Shown here: positions 40,504-48,697 of the stretch, piece by piece | Position numbering within the stretch: position 1 is the stretch's first letter | Layout of the letters: every line of letters begins with the position of its first letter | From: Paenibacillus faecalis | Lineage (GTDB): Bacteria; Bacillota; Bacilli; Paenibacillales; Paenibacillaceae | DNA length: 64,000 bases | Direction of reading: 5' to 3' | Assembly: GCF_900289175.1 (NCBI RefSeq) | Contig: NZ_LT985747.1 | Location: forward strand, 1,671,851-1,735,850 | Notes under the pieces: model-generated | Databases searched by the model: none | What the model saw: the letters and a program-made list of their open reading frames with translations, nothing else | Told to the model about the DNA's origin: nothing | Translations under genes and position numbers: made by a program

Positions 40504-41460
40504 TCAAGCCATCAATGCAACCATCAGCGCTTTTTGCGCATGCAGCCGGTTCTCCGCTTGGTCAAAAATTACCGAGTTCGCGCCGTCAATCACGCCCTCG
40601 CTTACTTCCTCGCCGCGGTGGGCCGGAAGGCAGTGCAGGAACAGATAGTCCGGCTTCGCCGCTGTCACCAGCTCCTCATTCACCTGATAGCTAGCAAACG
40701 CAGCTTCCCGCTGCTTCTGCTCTTCTTCAAAGCCCATGCTCGCCCATACGTCCGTGTAGATGACATCTGCATCTTTTGCCGCTTCTACCGGATCTTGCGT
40801 TACCGTAATTTCCGCCCCGGTCTCGATCGCAATTTCCCGACTCAGCTGAACAATGCGCTCATCCGGCTCATATCCATCTGGACTGGCAACCGAAACGTGC
40901 ATCCCCATCTTGGCTCCGCCAATCAGCAAAGAATTCGCCATATTGTTTCCGTCACCGATAAACGCCATCTTCAGACCTTTCAGCGCACCCTTGTGCTCAA
41001 GGATCGTCTGAAGATCAGCCAGCACCTGGCATGGATGAGCCATATCGCTAAGTCCGTTAATGACGGGGATCGATGCGTGGCGGGCCAGGTTGATGACATT
41101 GTCGTGCCCGAAGGTGCGGATCATAATACCGTCGAGGTAACGCGACAGCACCTGCGCCGTATCGCTAATCGGCTCGCCTCGTCCGAGCTGGATATCATTT
41201 TTGCTCAGAAAGAGCGCATGCCCGCCCAGCTGGAACATTCCCGTTTCAAAGGAAACTCTCGTCCGTGTGGACGATTTTTCAAAAATCAATCCGATCGTCT
41301 TGCCCTTAAGAGGCTCGTATATTTCACCGTTCTTTTGCTTGCGCTTGATCTCGATGGCCGAGTCGAGCAAATACTGAATTTCCTCTGTCGTATAATCATC
41401 CAGCTCGATCATGTCGCGTCCTTTAAAGGTCATTTCCTGTACTTGTCCGCCTGGGGTCAT
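40504..41460 (-). CDS. argF: Ornithine carbamoyltransferase ArgF
   Basis: Makes citrulline from ornithine and carbamoyl phosphate. 318 residues: carbamoyl-phosphate loop SSTRTRVSFE (near 53), HPCQVLADLQT (near 128) and the ornithine-binding HCLPAHRGEEV (near 266). Start: the ATG at 41460 follows AAGGAGG. An ATG at 41481 lies upstream of that ribosome site and is rejected. The anabolic role is clear from the operon; no arcA/arcC genes are present. Confidence 0.95.
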   Translation of the reverse strand: MTPGGQVQEMTFKGRDMIELDDYTTEEIQYLLDSAIEIKRKQKNGEIYEPLKGKTIGLIFEKSSTRTRVSFETGMFQLGGHALFLSKNDIQLGRGEPISDTAQVLSRYLDGIMIRTFGHDNVINLARHASIPVINGLSDMAHPCQVLADLQTILEHKGALKGLKMAFIGDGNNMANSLLIGGAKMGMHVSVASPDGYEPDERIVQLSREIAIETGAEITVTQDPVEAAKDADVIYTDVWASMGFEEEQKQREAAFASYQVNEELVTAAKPDYLFLHCLPAHRGEEVSEGVIDGANSVIFDQAENRLHAQKALMVALMA

Positions 41461-41516
41461 AATCTGTATCCTCCTTGCCATTGGCTTGATTCATCATTTA
41501 ACGATTCATTTAAACT

Positions 41517-41561
41517 GTATATGTTGAACTAAAAATTCTGGCCTTTAGCTTCTCTACGATT
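41517..41561. repeat. arg-operon repeat, partial copy D (argD-argF gap)
   Basis: About 45 bp sharing only the left end of copies B and C (TATRTTGAACTAAA, then ATTCTgGCCTTTAG), ending at the argD stop. It looks like a truncated remnant. Confidence 0.45.
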
Positions 41562-42818
41562 TCAAATCATACTGCCCGCAGCCGTATGTTCATGAATAAT
41601 CTGTACCAAAATGCTCACAGCCTGATCAATCTCGGGCTTTGTCACGAGCAGGTTCGGCAACAGACGGATCACATTCGGACCTGCCGTTACGAACAAGAAT
41701 CCGCGCTGCTGAGCAGCTAGAACAAGCTCCCCGACAGGATCGGCACACTCGATTCCGATCAAAAGCCCCATGCCGCGAATGGCTTTCACAAAAGGATGCG
41801 TGCCAAGCTCCGCTTCAAGACGCTCGATCAAGTATTGCCCCGTTTCCGCAGCCCGCTGTGGCACCTGCTCCTCCAGCATGCTCTCAATCGTTGCGGTCAC
41901 CACGGCCATGGAAAGCGGCGTCCCTCCAAAAGTCGAGGCGTGGCTGCCTGCCGTAAAGGCTTCTCGCAAATACTCCTTGCCGAGCATAGCGCCCACCGGG
42001 AATCCCGATCCAAGCCCTTTGGCAACGGTAAAAATATCCGGCTCAATCCCGTAATGCTCATGCGCGAACAGCTTGCCTGTGCGGCCCATGCCCGTTTGCA
42101 CCTCGTCAATGATAAGCAGCAATCCGTGTTTGCGACAAAGCTGGTCTACCGCCTTCAGAAATTCCGGCTGCACGGTATGCACGCCGCCCTCAGCCTGCAC
42201 CATCTCAATCATGATGGCAGCGGTATCCTTGCTGATTGCCGCTTCAAGTGCAGGGAGATCATGGAGCGGTACGCTCTTGAATCCAGCCGGAAGTGGTAGA
42301 AAACCTTCCTTCACCTTGTCCTGACCTGTAGCGGTCAAGGTTGCGATTGTCCGGCCATGAAAAGATTGCGTAAACGTAATGATCTCATAGCGCCCCGTGC
42401 CTTTCACCTTCTGATGATAACGGCGGGCCAGCTTGATCGCAGCCTCGTTCGCCTCCGCTCCGCTGTTGCAGAAAAAAACAGCGTCCGCACACGTATTCGC
42501 CGTCAATAAACGAGCAGCTTGTTCCTGACCCGGAATGTGAAACAGGTTGGACACATGCCACAGCTCATCGAGCTGTGCCTTAAGTTTTTCCTTCACTTTC
42601 TGCGGCGCATGCCCCAGATTCGTAACGGCCAGACCGCTCATAAAGTCCAAATATTTGTTTCCTTTATCGTCCCAAACCCAGCTGCCTTCGCCTTTGACCA
42701 AGCTGATCGGGTATCTTGCATAGGTGGGAAACAACGAACTCTCCGAAGCTCCTTCATTCAAGGCCCCTCCTTTGCAGCCTGCTCCCCCATTCAACTGTGC
42801 TTCACTGCGATTGCCCAT
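41562..42818 (-). CDS. argD: Acetylornithine aminotransferase ArgD
   Basis: A PLP enzyme converting N-acetylglutamate semialdehyde to N-acetylornithine. 418 residues, class III aminotransferase: FFCNSGAEANEAAIKLAR (near 108), DEVQTGMGRTGKLFAHE (near 224) and the PLP-lysine in TVAKGLGSGFPVGAML (near 252). Start: a frame opens at 42896 with 26 extra unconserved residues. The ATG at 42818 has AGGAG upstream and is preferred. It lies 96 bp after argB; a GGCCG-N7-CGGCC hairpin is in that gap. Confidence 0.95.
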   Translation of the reverse strand: MGNRSEAQLNGGAGCKGGALNEGASESSLFPTYARYPISLVKGEGSWVWDDKGNKYLDFMSGLAVTNLGHAPQKVKEKLKAQLDELWHVSNLFHIPGQEQAARLLTANTCADAVFFCNSGAEANEAAIKLARRYHQKVKGTGRYEIITFTQSFHGRTIATLTATGQDKVKEGFLPLPAGFKSVPLHDLPALEAAISKDTAAIMIEMVQAEGGVHTVQPEFLKAVDQLCRKHGLLLIIDEVQTGMGRTGKLFAHEHYGIEPDIFTVAKGLGSGFPVGAMLGKEYLREAFTAGSHASTFGGTPLSMAVVTATIESMLEEQVPQRAAETGQYLIERLEAELGTHPFVKAIRGMGLLIGIECADPVGELVLAAQQRGFLFVTAGPNVIRLLPNLLVTKPEIDQAVSILVQIIHEHTAAGSMI

Positions 42819-42914
42819 TCCTGCCACACTCCTATCCCTTAACGTATCATGGCCGTTATACTCGGCCGATGTATATAAACCTAAGAGGTTACACATTTAT
42901 GAAAAATAGTATGA

Positions 42915-43751
42915 TTACATACGCACAATTCGCGTTCCAATAATCTCTCCGGTCAACACCCGACTCAGCACGCCCGGTTCGCTGCCGTCAACGATGACCA
43001 CCTCACGGACTTTGCCATGGATGCAGCTAATTGCCGCTCGTACTTTTGGAATCATGCCGCCGTAAATTTCCCCAGTGGCGATCATATCCTCGATCTGCTG
43101 AACGGTTACGGTTGAGAGAACCTTTTTCTGACGGCCTGAGCCCTGCATAATGCCCGGTACATCCGTCACGACGACCATCCGGTCTACACCGAGATAAGAA
43201 GCAACCGCCCCTGCGGCCGTATCGGCATTAATGTTATATCGCTGGCCCGATGCATCTACCCCGATGGGAGCAATGACGGGCATATATCCCATATCGAGTA
43301 CTCCATTGATAATAGAAGATTCCACTTCGGTGACATCGCCGACCCAGCCGACCTCCGCGCTGCCCGCAACCGGCTTAGCCTGAATCAAGCCACCATCCGA
43401 TCCGGACATCCCCAGCGCCTTCCCTCCTGCACTTTGAATACGGCGTACAATCTGCTTATTTATACTGCCTGCAAGCACCATCTCCACCACATCGAGCACC
43501 TCTTCGGTTGTTTTCCGCAGACCGTTCACGAATTCCGTCTCGATCCCAAGTTTCTCCAGATTGGCTGAAATGGCGGGTCCACCGCCATGCACGATCACCG
43601 GGGCCATCCCCTTCTGCTGCAGCTCCCTTAGATCTTCAAAAAAAACTTCAGGCAGCGCCGCCAGCGTGCTTCCCCCGCACTTCATTACAAAATGATGAAC
43701 ACTAGCCGCGCTTTGCGGCCGCTCCGTATGACGATCCGTGATCGTCTTCAT
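42915..43751 (-). CDS. argB: N-acetylglutamate kinase ArgB
   Basis: Phosphorylates N-acetylglutamate. 278 residues of the amino-acid kinase family: VMKCGGSTLAAL (near 22), VHGGGPAISANL (near 54), INADTAAGAVAS (near 173) and a C-terminal GEIYGGMIPKVRAAI. The first 18 residues (TDRHTERPQSAASVHH) are an extra polar leader. The lack of a long N-terminal helix suggests a dimeric, arginine-insensitive form. The ATG has GAGGGA upstream. 194 bp separate it from argJ, filled by repeat copy B. Confidence 0.95.
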   Translation of the reverse strand: MKTITDRHTERPQSAASVHHFVMKCGGSTLAALPEVFFEDLRELQQKGMAPVIVHGGGPAISANLEKLGIETEFVNGLRKTTEEVLDVVEMVLAGSINKQIVRRIQSAGGKALGMSGSDGGLIQAKPVAGSAEVGWVGDVTEVESSIINGVLDMGYMPVIAPIGVDASGQRYNINADTAAGAVASYLGVDRMVVVTDVPGIMQGSGRQKKVLSTVTVQQIEDMIATGEIYGGMIPKVRAAISCIHGKVREVVIVDGSEPGVLSRVLTGEIIGTRIVRM

Positions 43752-43779
43752 AACCGTTTCCCTCCCATGTCACTCTCTC

Positions 43780-43944
43780 TATATTGAACTAAATGATTCT
43801 AGCCTTAGCATCATTATGAATTCGGATGATTCTTCCGCTCGCTCTTAACCCATTGAAATCTAGGGACTGCCTACGCTTCCGATGTGAGCTTTCCTTTGAA
43901 AAGCTCTTAGGGACCACTACCGTTTCTCCAAAATAATTCCGCCT
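43780..43944. repeat. arg-operon repeat, copy B (argJ-argB gap)
   Basis: Begins TATATTGAACTAAATGATTC (from 43780), then GCATCATTATGAATTCGGAT, an about 45-bp insert not found in copy C, then CTTCCGATGTGAGCTTTCC, and ends near AATTCCGCC at the argJ stop. The internal hairpin is GAGCTTT-N7-AAAGCTC (43886-43906). Its arm sequence differs from copy C yet still pairs, suggesting that the fold is kept. Confidence 0.65.
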
Positions 43945-43945
43945 C

Positions 43946-45172
43946 TTAGGTCCTGTAAGCCGCATTGATCCGAACGTAATCATAAGTTAAATCACAACCC
44001 CATGCCGTTGCACAGCCGCTTCCAATATGAAGATTCACATCGATATGAACGGTATCTCCTTGCAAGTATGCCAGTGCGGCAGCTTCATCAAAAGGAACCG
44101 GACTAGACTGTTTCAGTACCTGAATCGGTCCAATCGTAATATCTATCGTATCCGGCTTTACCGGCCGGCCCGCACGTCCAACAGCGGCGATGATCCGGCC
44201 CCAATTGGCATCAGCACCAAATACGGCAGATTTCACAAGGCTCGAGCCGATAATCGTCTTCGCAATCGCCTGAGCGTCATCGTCACATTCCGCTCCCTGC
44301 ACCGTAACCTCGATCAAATGCGCTGCTCCTTCACCATCCCTTGCAATAGCGATGGCAAGCATCCGGCACACATATTCAAACCCGGCTGCAAAAGCGTTCC
44401 AATCCGGATGATCCGGTGTCAGCTCATCGTTACCCCCAAACCCGCTCGCCATAGCAATGAGCATATCGTTCGTGCTTGTATCCCCGTCAACGGTGATCAT
44501 GTTAAACGTCAAATGGGTTGTACTGCGAAGCAGCTGCTGCAAGGCTTGCTGTTCAATGACAGCATCCGTTGTGACAAAGCCGAGCATCGTCGCCATATTC
44601 GGATGAATCATCCCCGAGCCTTTGGCAGCTCCGCCAATTGTAATGTCCCGTCCGTCTACCTTTACGGTGACGCAGGCTTCTTTTTTAACCAGATCGGTTG
44701 TCAAAATAGCCTGGCTAAAGGCTTCGGCCCCTCCTGCCTCACCGCTAATCTGTGACGGCAGCTCGGTTATACCCGACCGCACACAGTCCATCTTCAGCAA
44801 TTCCCCGATCACTCCGGTGGAGGCCACCGCCACATCCTCTTCGGCAACGTCGAATTGCCGAGCTGTATGTGAACGCATCGCGTATGCGTCAACTTCCCCT
44901 TGCTTGCCGGTGCATGCATTGGCATTTCCGCTGTTCACAACTACCGCGCGCAGCGTTCCGTTCTGCAGGCTTTCACGTGTGACCTTCAGCGGCGCTGCCT
45001 GAATCTGGTTCGTTGTATACACTGCCGCCGCAACCGCTGGCACATCACATACAATGACGCCTAGATCATGGCGATCTGTCTTCTTTAATCCGCAATGGAG
45101 ACCTCCTGCCTTAAACCCTTGCGGCGAAACGATCGTTCCACCGCTTACGATGGTATATAAATTTTCTTTCAT
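43946..45172 (-). CDS. argJ: Bifunctional ornithine acetyltransferase / N-acetylglutamate synthase ArgJ
   Basis: Recycles the acetyl group from N-acetylornithine to glutamate and, in bifunctional forms, also uses acetyl-CoA. 408 residues. The self-cleavage site is in KGSGMIHPNMATMLGF (Thr nucleophile, near 190), splitting alpha and beta chains. TVDGDTSTNDM (near 262) is also typical. Start: the ATG at 45172 has GGATGGG upstream; the longer frame from 45214 overlaps argC and is rejected. No argA gene is needed if it is bifunctional. Confidence 0.95.
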   Translation of the reverse strand: MKENLYTIVSGGTIVSPQGFKAGGLHCGLKKTDRHDLGVIVCDVPAVAAAVYTTNQIQAAPLKVTRESLQNGTLRAVVVNSGNANACTGKQGEVDAYAMRSHTARQFDVAEEDVAVASTGVIGELLKMDCVRSGITELPSQISGEAGGAEAFSQAILTTDLVKKEACVTVKVDGRDITIGGAAKGSGMIHPNMATMLGFVTTDAVIEQQALQQLLRSTTHLTFNMITVDGDTSTNDMLIAMASGFGGNDELTPDHPDWNAFAAGFEYVCRMLAIAIARDGEGAAHLIEVTVQGAECDDDAQAIAKTIIGSSLVKSAVFGADANWGRIIAAVGRAGRPVKPDTIDITIGPIQVLKQSSPVPFDEAAALAYLQGDTVHIDVNLHIGSGCATAWGCDLTYDYVRINAAYRT

Positions 45173-45188
45173 ATGGTTTTTCCCATCC

Positions 45189-46247
45189 TCACGGATACAC
45201 TGGCGTAAGCGCAAGTCCGAGACTCTCCTCCCATCCCATCATCAAGTTCAGGTTCTGGATCGCCTGCCCAGCGGCGCCCTTCACCACATTATCAATTACG
45301 GATACAAAGGTAACTCTTCCCGTTCGGGAATCTACTGAAAATCCGATATCACAATAATTCGAGCCGAGCACTTCCTTCGTCGCAGGCCAAGTTCCCTGAT
45401 CACGAACACGGACAAACCCTCGCCCTTTGTAGTACTGTCGATACAGCTCGACAAAATCTTCCTCCGTATATGCGCCCACCAGAGAGGCATACATCGTACT
45501 CATGATTCCTCTTGTCATCGGGGCTAGATGTGTGGTGAAAGTGACCGTCACCTGCTCACCGGCCACATGGCTCAGCAGCTGCTCGATCTCTGGAATATGC
45601 TGATGTTTATTCACCTTGTACGCTTTAAAATTTTCGTTTATTTCCGCATAATGCGTCATCAGGCTCGTACCTCTTCCCGCTCCCGATACACCTGACTTGG
45701 CATCGATGATGATGCTTGTCGGATCAATCCAGCCTGAGCTGATCGCAGGAATCAGACCAAGCAGCGTAGCCGTTGGATAACAGCCTGGATTCGAGATGAA
45801 ATCCACATCCGCAACCTCTTCAACGAAAATTTCGCATAAACCGTATACCGCCTGTGCCAGCACTTCGGCCTTTGGCGCATCATGCTTATACCATTGTTCA
45901 TACACGCTGCCATCCTTGAGCCGAAAATCACCGGACAGATCAATAACCTTCAGTCCAGCTTCCAGCAGCTGCGGCACTAGCTTGGAACTGACCCCTGACG
46001 GCGTTGCCGTAAACACGACATCCGCCCTTTCAGCAATTTCCGCCGGCACAACACCGTCCAGATTCCGCTCCACGATATTCGTTAAATGAGGAAATGCTTC
46101 CGATATCGGCACGCCTGAACTGGAAGAGGAAATGACGGACGTAATCTCCACCAAAGGATGATGCTGAAGCAATCGGATCAGCTCCACTCCTCCATATCCG
46201 GTTGAACCGACAATCGCGGCCCTCAACATTTTGTGATCTGTCATCAT
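45189..46247 (-). CDS. argC: N-acetyl-gamma-glutamyl-phosphate reductase ArgC
   Basis: An NADPH-dependent reductase and the first gene of the operon. 352 residues: GSTGYGGVELIRLL (NADP loop, near 14), FTATPSGVSSKLV (near 79), the active-site Cys in SNPGCYPTATLLGL (near 152) and a conserved His in HQHIPEIEQ. Start: an ATG at 46253 touches the ribosome site GAGAGGG. The ATG at 46247 is at 6 nt and is preferred. The promoter is at 46309-46337. Confidence 0.95.
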   Translation of the reverse strand: MMTDHKMLRAAIVGSTGYGGVELIRLLQHHPLVEITSVISSSSSGVPISEAFPHLTNIVERNLDGVVPAEIAERADVVFTATPSGVSSKLVPQLLEAGLKVIDLSGDFRLKDGSVYEQWYKHDAPKAEVLAQAVYGLCEIFVEEVADVDFISNPGCYPTATLLGLIPAISSGWIDPTSIIIDAKSGVSGAGRGTSLMTHYAEINENFKAYKVNKHQHIPEIEQLLSHVAGEQVTVTFTTHLAPMTRGIMSTMYASLVGAYTEEDFVELYRQYYKGRGFVRVRDQGTWPATKEVLGSNYCDIGFSVDSRTGRVTFVSVIDNVVKGAAGQAIQNLNLMMGWEESLGLALTPVYP

Positions 46248-46308
46248 GCCCATCCCTCTCTCCCACTCGTTTGGTAATTTTATGCAACACGTCTCATAAA
46301 TATGTATT

Positions 46309-46337
46309 ATTATACGATTGTATTCATATTAATACAA
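46309..46337 (-). promoter_or_regulatory. SigA promoter and candidate ArgR operator of the arg operon
   Basis: Minus strand TTGTAT (46332-46337), 17-bp spacer, TATAAT (46309-46314). The inverted repeat TTGTATTAATATGAATACAA (46318-46337, 7-bp arms) covers the -35 and spacer and contains ATGAATA, a half-site of the AhrC/ArgR box. GTATAATAATAC and CATATTTATG dyads follow downstream. Binding of ArgR is an inference. Confidence 0.6.
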
Positions 46338-46375
46338 CAGGTATATTTCATTTCAAATAAAAATAAATCTCTCTC

Positions 46376-46527
46376 GCATCATTACGAATCCGGTTTCCCC
46401 TTAAAATCACTACTGCCCTCAGACTTTTTTAAATAAAGTCTGAGGGCAGCTTATGCTCCTGATGCGAACTTTCCTTCGGAAAGCTCGGGCGATCACTTGT
46501 CGTTTTTTCAGGTTCAATCTAAACATA
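46376..46527. repeat. arg-operon repeat, copy A (upstream of argC), carrying a 15-bp hairpin
   Basis: Shares GCATCATTACGAATCCGG, then GCTTATGCTCCTGATGCGAA, a CTTTCC-TTC-GGAAAG hairpin (46469-46483) and GGTTCAATCTAAACATA with copies B and C. In the slot where copy B has an insert, this copy holds a perfect 15-bp stem CTGCCCTCAGACTTT (46413-46427) / AAAGTCTGAGGGCAG (46435-46449), which probably also terminates the GNAT gene upstream on the minus strand. Confidence 0.6.
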
Positions 46528-46549
46528 GTACGGACTAATAAACTTGTCC

Positions 46550-47119
46550 TTATAATTTCGACTCGTGCTCTTCTTTTAAAATGGCATACATCTTCAAATC
46601 CCAGTGCACTCCTTTAATCTTCGCCGCTTTCCGATGTGTGCCTTCATAGGTCATTCCGATCTTCTCCATCACTCGTTGTGAGCCGATGTTCTCCACACAA
46701 CAACACGCCTGAATACGGATCAGATCCATTTTCCCAAAACCAAAACGCAGCAGTTTCCCGGTCGCTTCCGTCATATAGCCCTTGCCCCAAAACTCCTTAT
46801 TCAGCACATATCCGATCTCCGCTATCTGATACTGTGGTTTCCAGAACACAAAATCAACGGTCCCAATCATTCGTCCACTTTCCTTATCTTCAATTGCCCA
46901 GGGAGCCACTCCGCCGTTGTTATATTGCTGTTCAATAAAACGAATGAATCCCTTGCTATCCTCCATCGACTGATGCGTATTCCAGGTCACGTATCTGGAC
47001 ACATCCTCATCGGATGCATAAGCAAACATATCCTCCGCATCCTGCATGGATACCTTTCTTAGAAGCAAACGCTCCGTTTGAAGCTCCGGCAGATTCCCGT
47101 AAATTTCTCTGATTTCCAT
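46550..47119 (-). CDS. GNAT acetyltransferase, RimJ/RimL-like
   Basis: 189 residues. LQTERLLLRKVSMQDAEDMF at 13-32 is the usual start of RimJ-like N-acetyltransferases. The acetyl-CoA site is around IGYVLNKEFWGKGYMTEA (near 103-120), and ENIGSQRVMEKIGMTYEG (near 143) is the C-terminal signature. It acetylates an amino group on a protein N-terminus or a small molecule; the substrate cannot be told. The ATG follows GGGGGTG. It lies upstream of the arg operon on the same strand but is separated by repeat copy A, its hairpin and the argC promoter. Confidence 0.85.
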   Translation of the reverse strand: MEIREIYGNLPELQTERLLLRKVSMQDAEDMFAYASDEDVSRYVTWNTHQSMEDSKGFIRFIEQQYNNGGVAPWAIEDKESGRMIGTVDFVFWKPQYQIAEIGYVLNKEFWGKGYMTEATGKLLRFGFGKMDLIRIQACCCVENIGSQRVMEKIGMTYEGTHRKAAKIKGVHWDLKMYAILKEEHESKL

Positions 47120-47450
47120 TTAAACACCCCCAGGTAAATTAGTTATCATTATATCGATAACTCGTAAAAATGAAAGAAGTATATTTCTCGAATACCAATT
47201 TACGGTTTCAAACTCAGAAAAACTTCTATCGAAGTCTTTCGAGGATGAGCGACCGCCGTTATAAGGTTGTTTTATGCCATTTTTATCGCCAAATAGAATT
47301 CGATGATCTCCTCAGGTTTCGGAAACCTGGCCAAGAAAACGATTTGCCTTCGGCATATTAGACATAAGGAACGCTGCAGGAAGGCAGAAAGGCTGCAATG
47401 CTGACCTTAAGCCACCTGTTTATATCTCAGCAAGAAGTCGCTAGTCACGC

Positions 47451-47636
47451 TTAACTGCAAAAGTGCATTTAAAAATGTGGGTGTTTCGATTTTAAGAGCA
47501 ACTAAATGTAAAAGTGCAGTTAAGTTTCAAGCTTTTCGCCAAAAAGCTTAGTTCGGTCGAAATCAAATGTATTTTTGCAGGTAAACTCCCTAAAAGAGAA
47601 AATATGGCTGGCTTAAATGCACTTTTGCAGGTAAAG
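47451..47636. repeat. Array of four 22-bp imperfect palindromes
   Basis: The motif TTAAnTGCA-N4-TGCAnTTAA occurs at 47451-47472 (best copy), 47501-47524, 47562-47585 and 47612-47636, with start-to-start distances of 50, 61 and 50 bp. Copies 1 and 4 are near-exact inversions of each other; copies 2 and 3 are degenerate. A half-copy CTTAAGTGCA is at 47650. The sequence between copies is not conserved. Confidence 0.65.
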
Positions 47637-47732
47637 AGTAAATTTCGCGCCTTAAGTGCATCGCTTAGGTGGAGGATAACGTTAACGCCATTCAACCCTA
47701 CTTAGATAGGGCTCACTCCCTCCACAAACTTA

Positions 47733-47782
47733 TAATAAAAAAACGGACCAGCCAAAGATAAAACCTTGACTGACCCGTTTAT
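47733..47782 (-). terminator. Terminator of the YitT-family gene
   Basis: An imperfect stem AAACGG-CAG-CAAG / CTTTG-CTG-CCGTTT on the minus strand, followed by TTTTTTTATTAT. Confidence 0.82.
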
Positions 47783-47786
47783 CATG

Positions 47787-48680
47787 TTATGAAGCTTTGA
47801 TCTTCTGAAAACCTTCACCGAGCACCTCATGTGCATTGCTGATAATAACAAAGGCATCCGCATCAACAGATTGAACCAATGTCTTGAGCCTTTGTATTTC
47901 ATTCTGGCCAACAACGACCATAAGCACGGTTCGACTCTCTCCGGTATATCCGCCCTCGGCATTCAGCTTCGTGAGGCCGCGGTCCATATCTTGCAAGATC
48001 GCCTTCGTAATCGGCTCGGTATGATCCGAAATAATATAAGCGACCTTCGTAAAGTTAAAGCCAAGCTCGATCATATCGATGACTTTGCCAGTGACGTACA
48101 GACCGATCAATGCATACAGCGCCTGCTCCAGTGACAACACCAGTGCCGCCGCAGTGATCACCATCGCGTCAAACAATACAACGCAGAAGGAAAAGCTGAG
48201 TCCGCTAAATTTTTGCACGATCTGCGCCAGTATCATCAGCCCGCCGGTAGAACCGCGTCCCCGGTAAACCAGGCCGATTCCGAACCCCAAACCAATTCCG
48301 CCAAATATAGAAGCCAGCAGAGGGTTCGAAGTGAGCGCTGTCCAGTCCTTGCCAATGAAAACAAACAACGGTAACAAGATGCTGCCAAGCAGTGATCGAA
48401 TGCCGTAGTTTCGTCCCAACAGCCATACACCCAGCACAAAAAGCGGAATGTTAAACAGCCACTGCGTATAGGCAGGTTCAATGCCAAACACCGCTTTAAT
48501 CAAAACTGATATTCCCGACACACCGCCAGAGGCGATTTGATTCGGGAGAAGAAACAGATTAAACGCCATCGCCATTGTAAATGAACCCGCAATGATAAAC
48601 AACGTATCTACCAGATGGCGAATCGGACCATTCACCGGAATGAGCGGTTCTCTCCGTCTGGTTCGTACAGATTGGACCAT
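47787..48680 (-). CDS. YitT-family membrane protein (DUF161 + DUF2179)
   Basis: 297 residues: five or six membrane helices (about 25-205) with LFLLPNQIASGGVSGISVLI near 42 and YRGRGSTGGLMILAQI near 142, then a soluble DUF2179 domain (about 215-290; HTEPITKAILQDMDRGLTKL and RTVLMVVVGQNEIQRLK). B. subtilis YvjA, of the same family, also lies by prfB. Function is unknown; a transport role is assumed from the helices. It starts 18 bp after the prfB stop, so it probably shares that transcript. AGGAG is 12 nt from the ATG. Confidence 0.85.
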   Translation of the reverse strand: MVQSVRTRRREPLIPVNGPIRHLVDTLFIIAGSFTMAMAFNLFLLPNQIASGGVSGISVLIKAVFGIEPAYTQWLFNIPLFVLGVWLLGRNYGIRSLLGSILLPLFVFIGKDWTALTSNPLLASIFGGIGLGFGIGLVYRGRGSTGGLMILAQIVQKFSGLSFSFCVVLFDAMVITAAALVLSLEQALYALIGLYVTGKVIDMIELGFNFTKVAYIISDHTEPITKAILQDMDRGLTKLNAEGGYTGESRTVLMVVVGQNEIQRLKTLVQSVDADAFVIISNAHEVLGEGFQKIKAS

Positions 48681-48697
48681 ATCGTTACATTCTCCTC

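Larger units (their letters stand above)
47120..47786. other. Gene-free stretch with palindromic repeats
   Basis: About 670 bp with no open frame that has a ribosome site or protein-like composition. It holds the palindrome array at 47451-47636, an AAGCTT-N8-AAGCTT dyad near 47528-47549 and, at its right end, the terminator of the YitT-family gene. Confidence 0.6.

Noticed and set aside
47451..47636. Possible CRISPR array
   Set aside because: Only four degenerate copies in mixed orientation, unequal spacing, no cas gene and palindromic units on both strands. A binding-site or REP-like array fits better.
47492..47695. A 67-residue minus-strand open frame
   Set aside because: It runs straight through the palindrome array and has no ribosome site.
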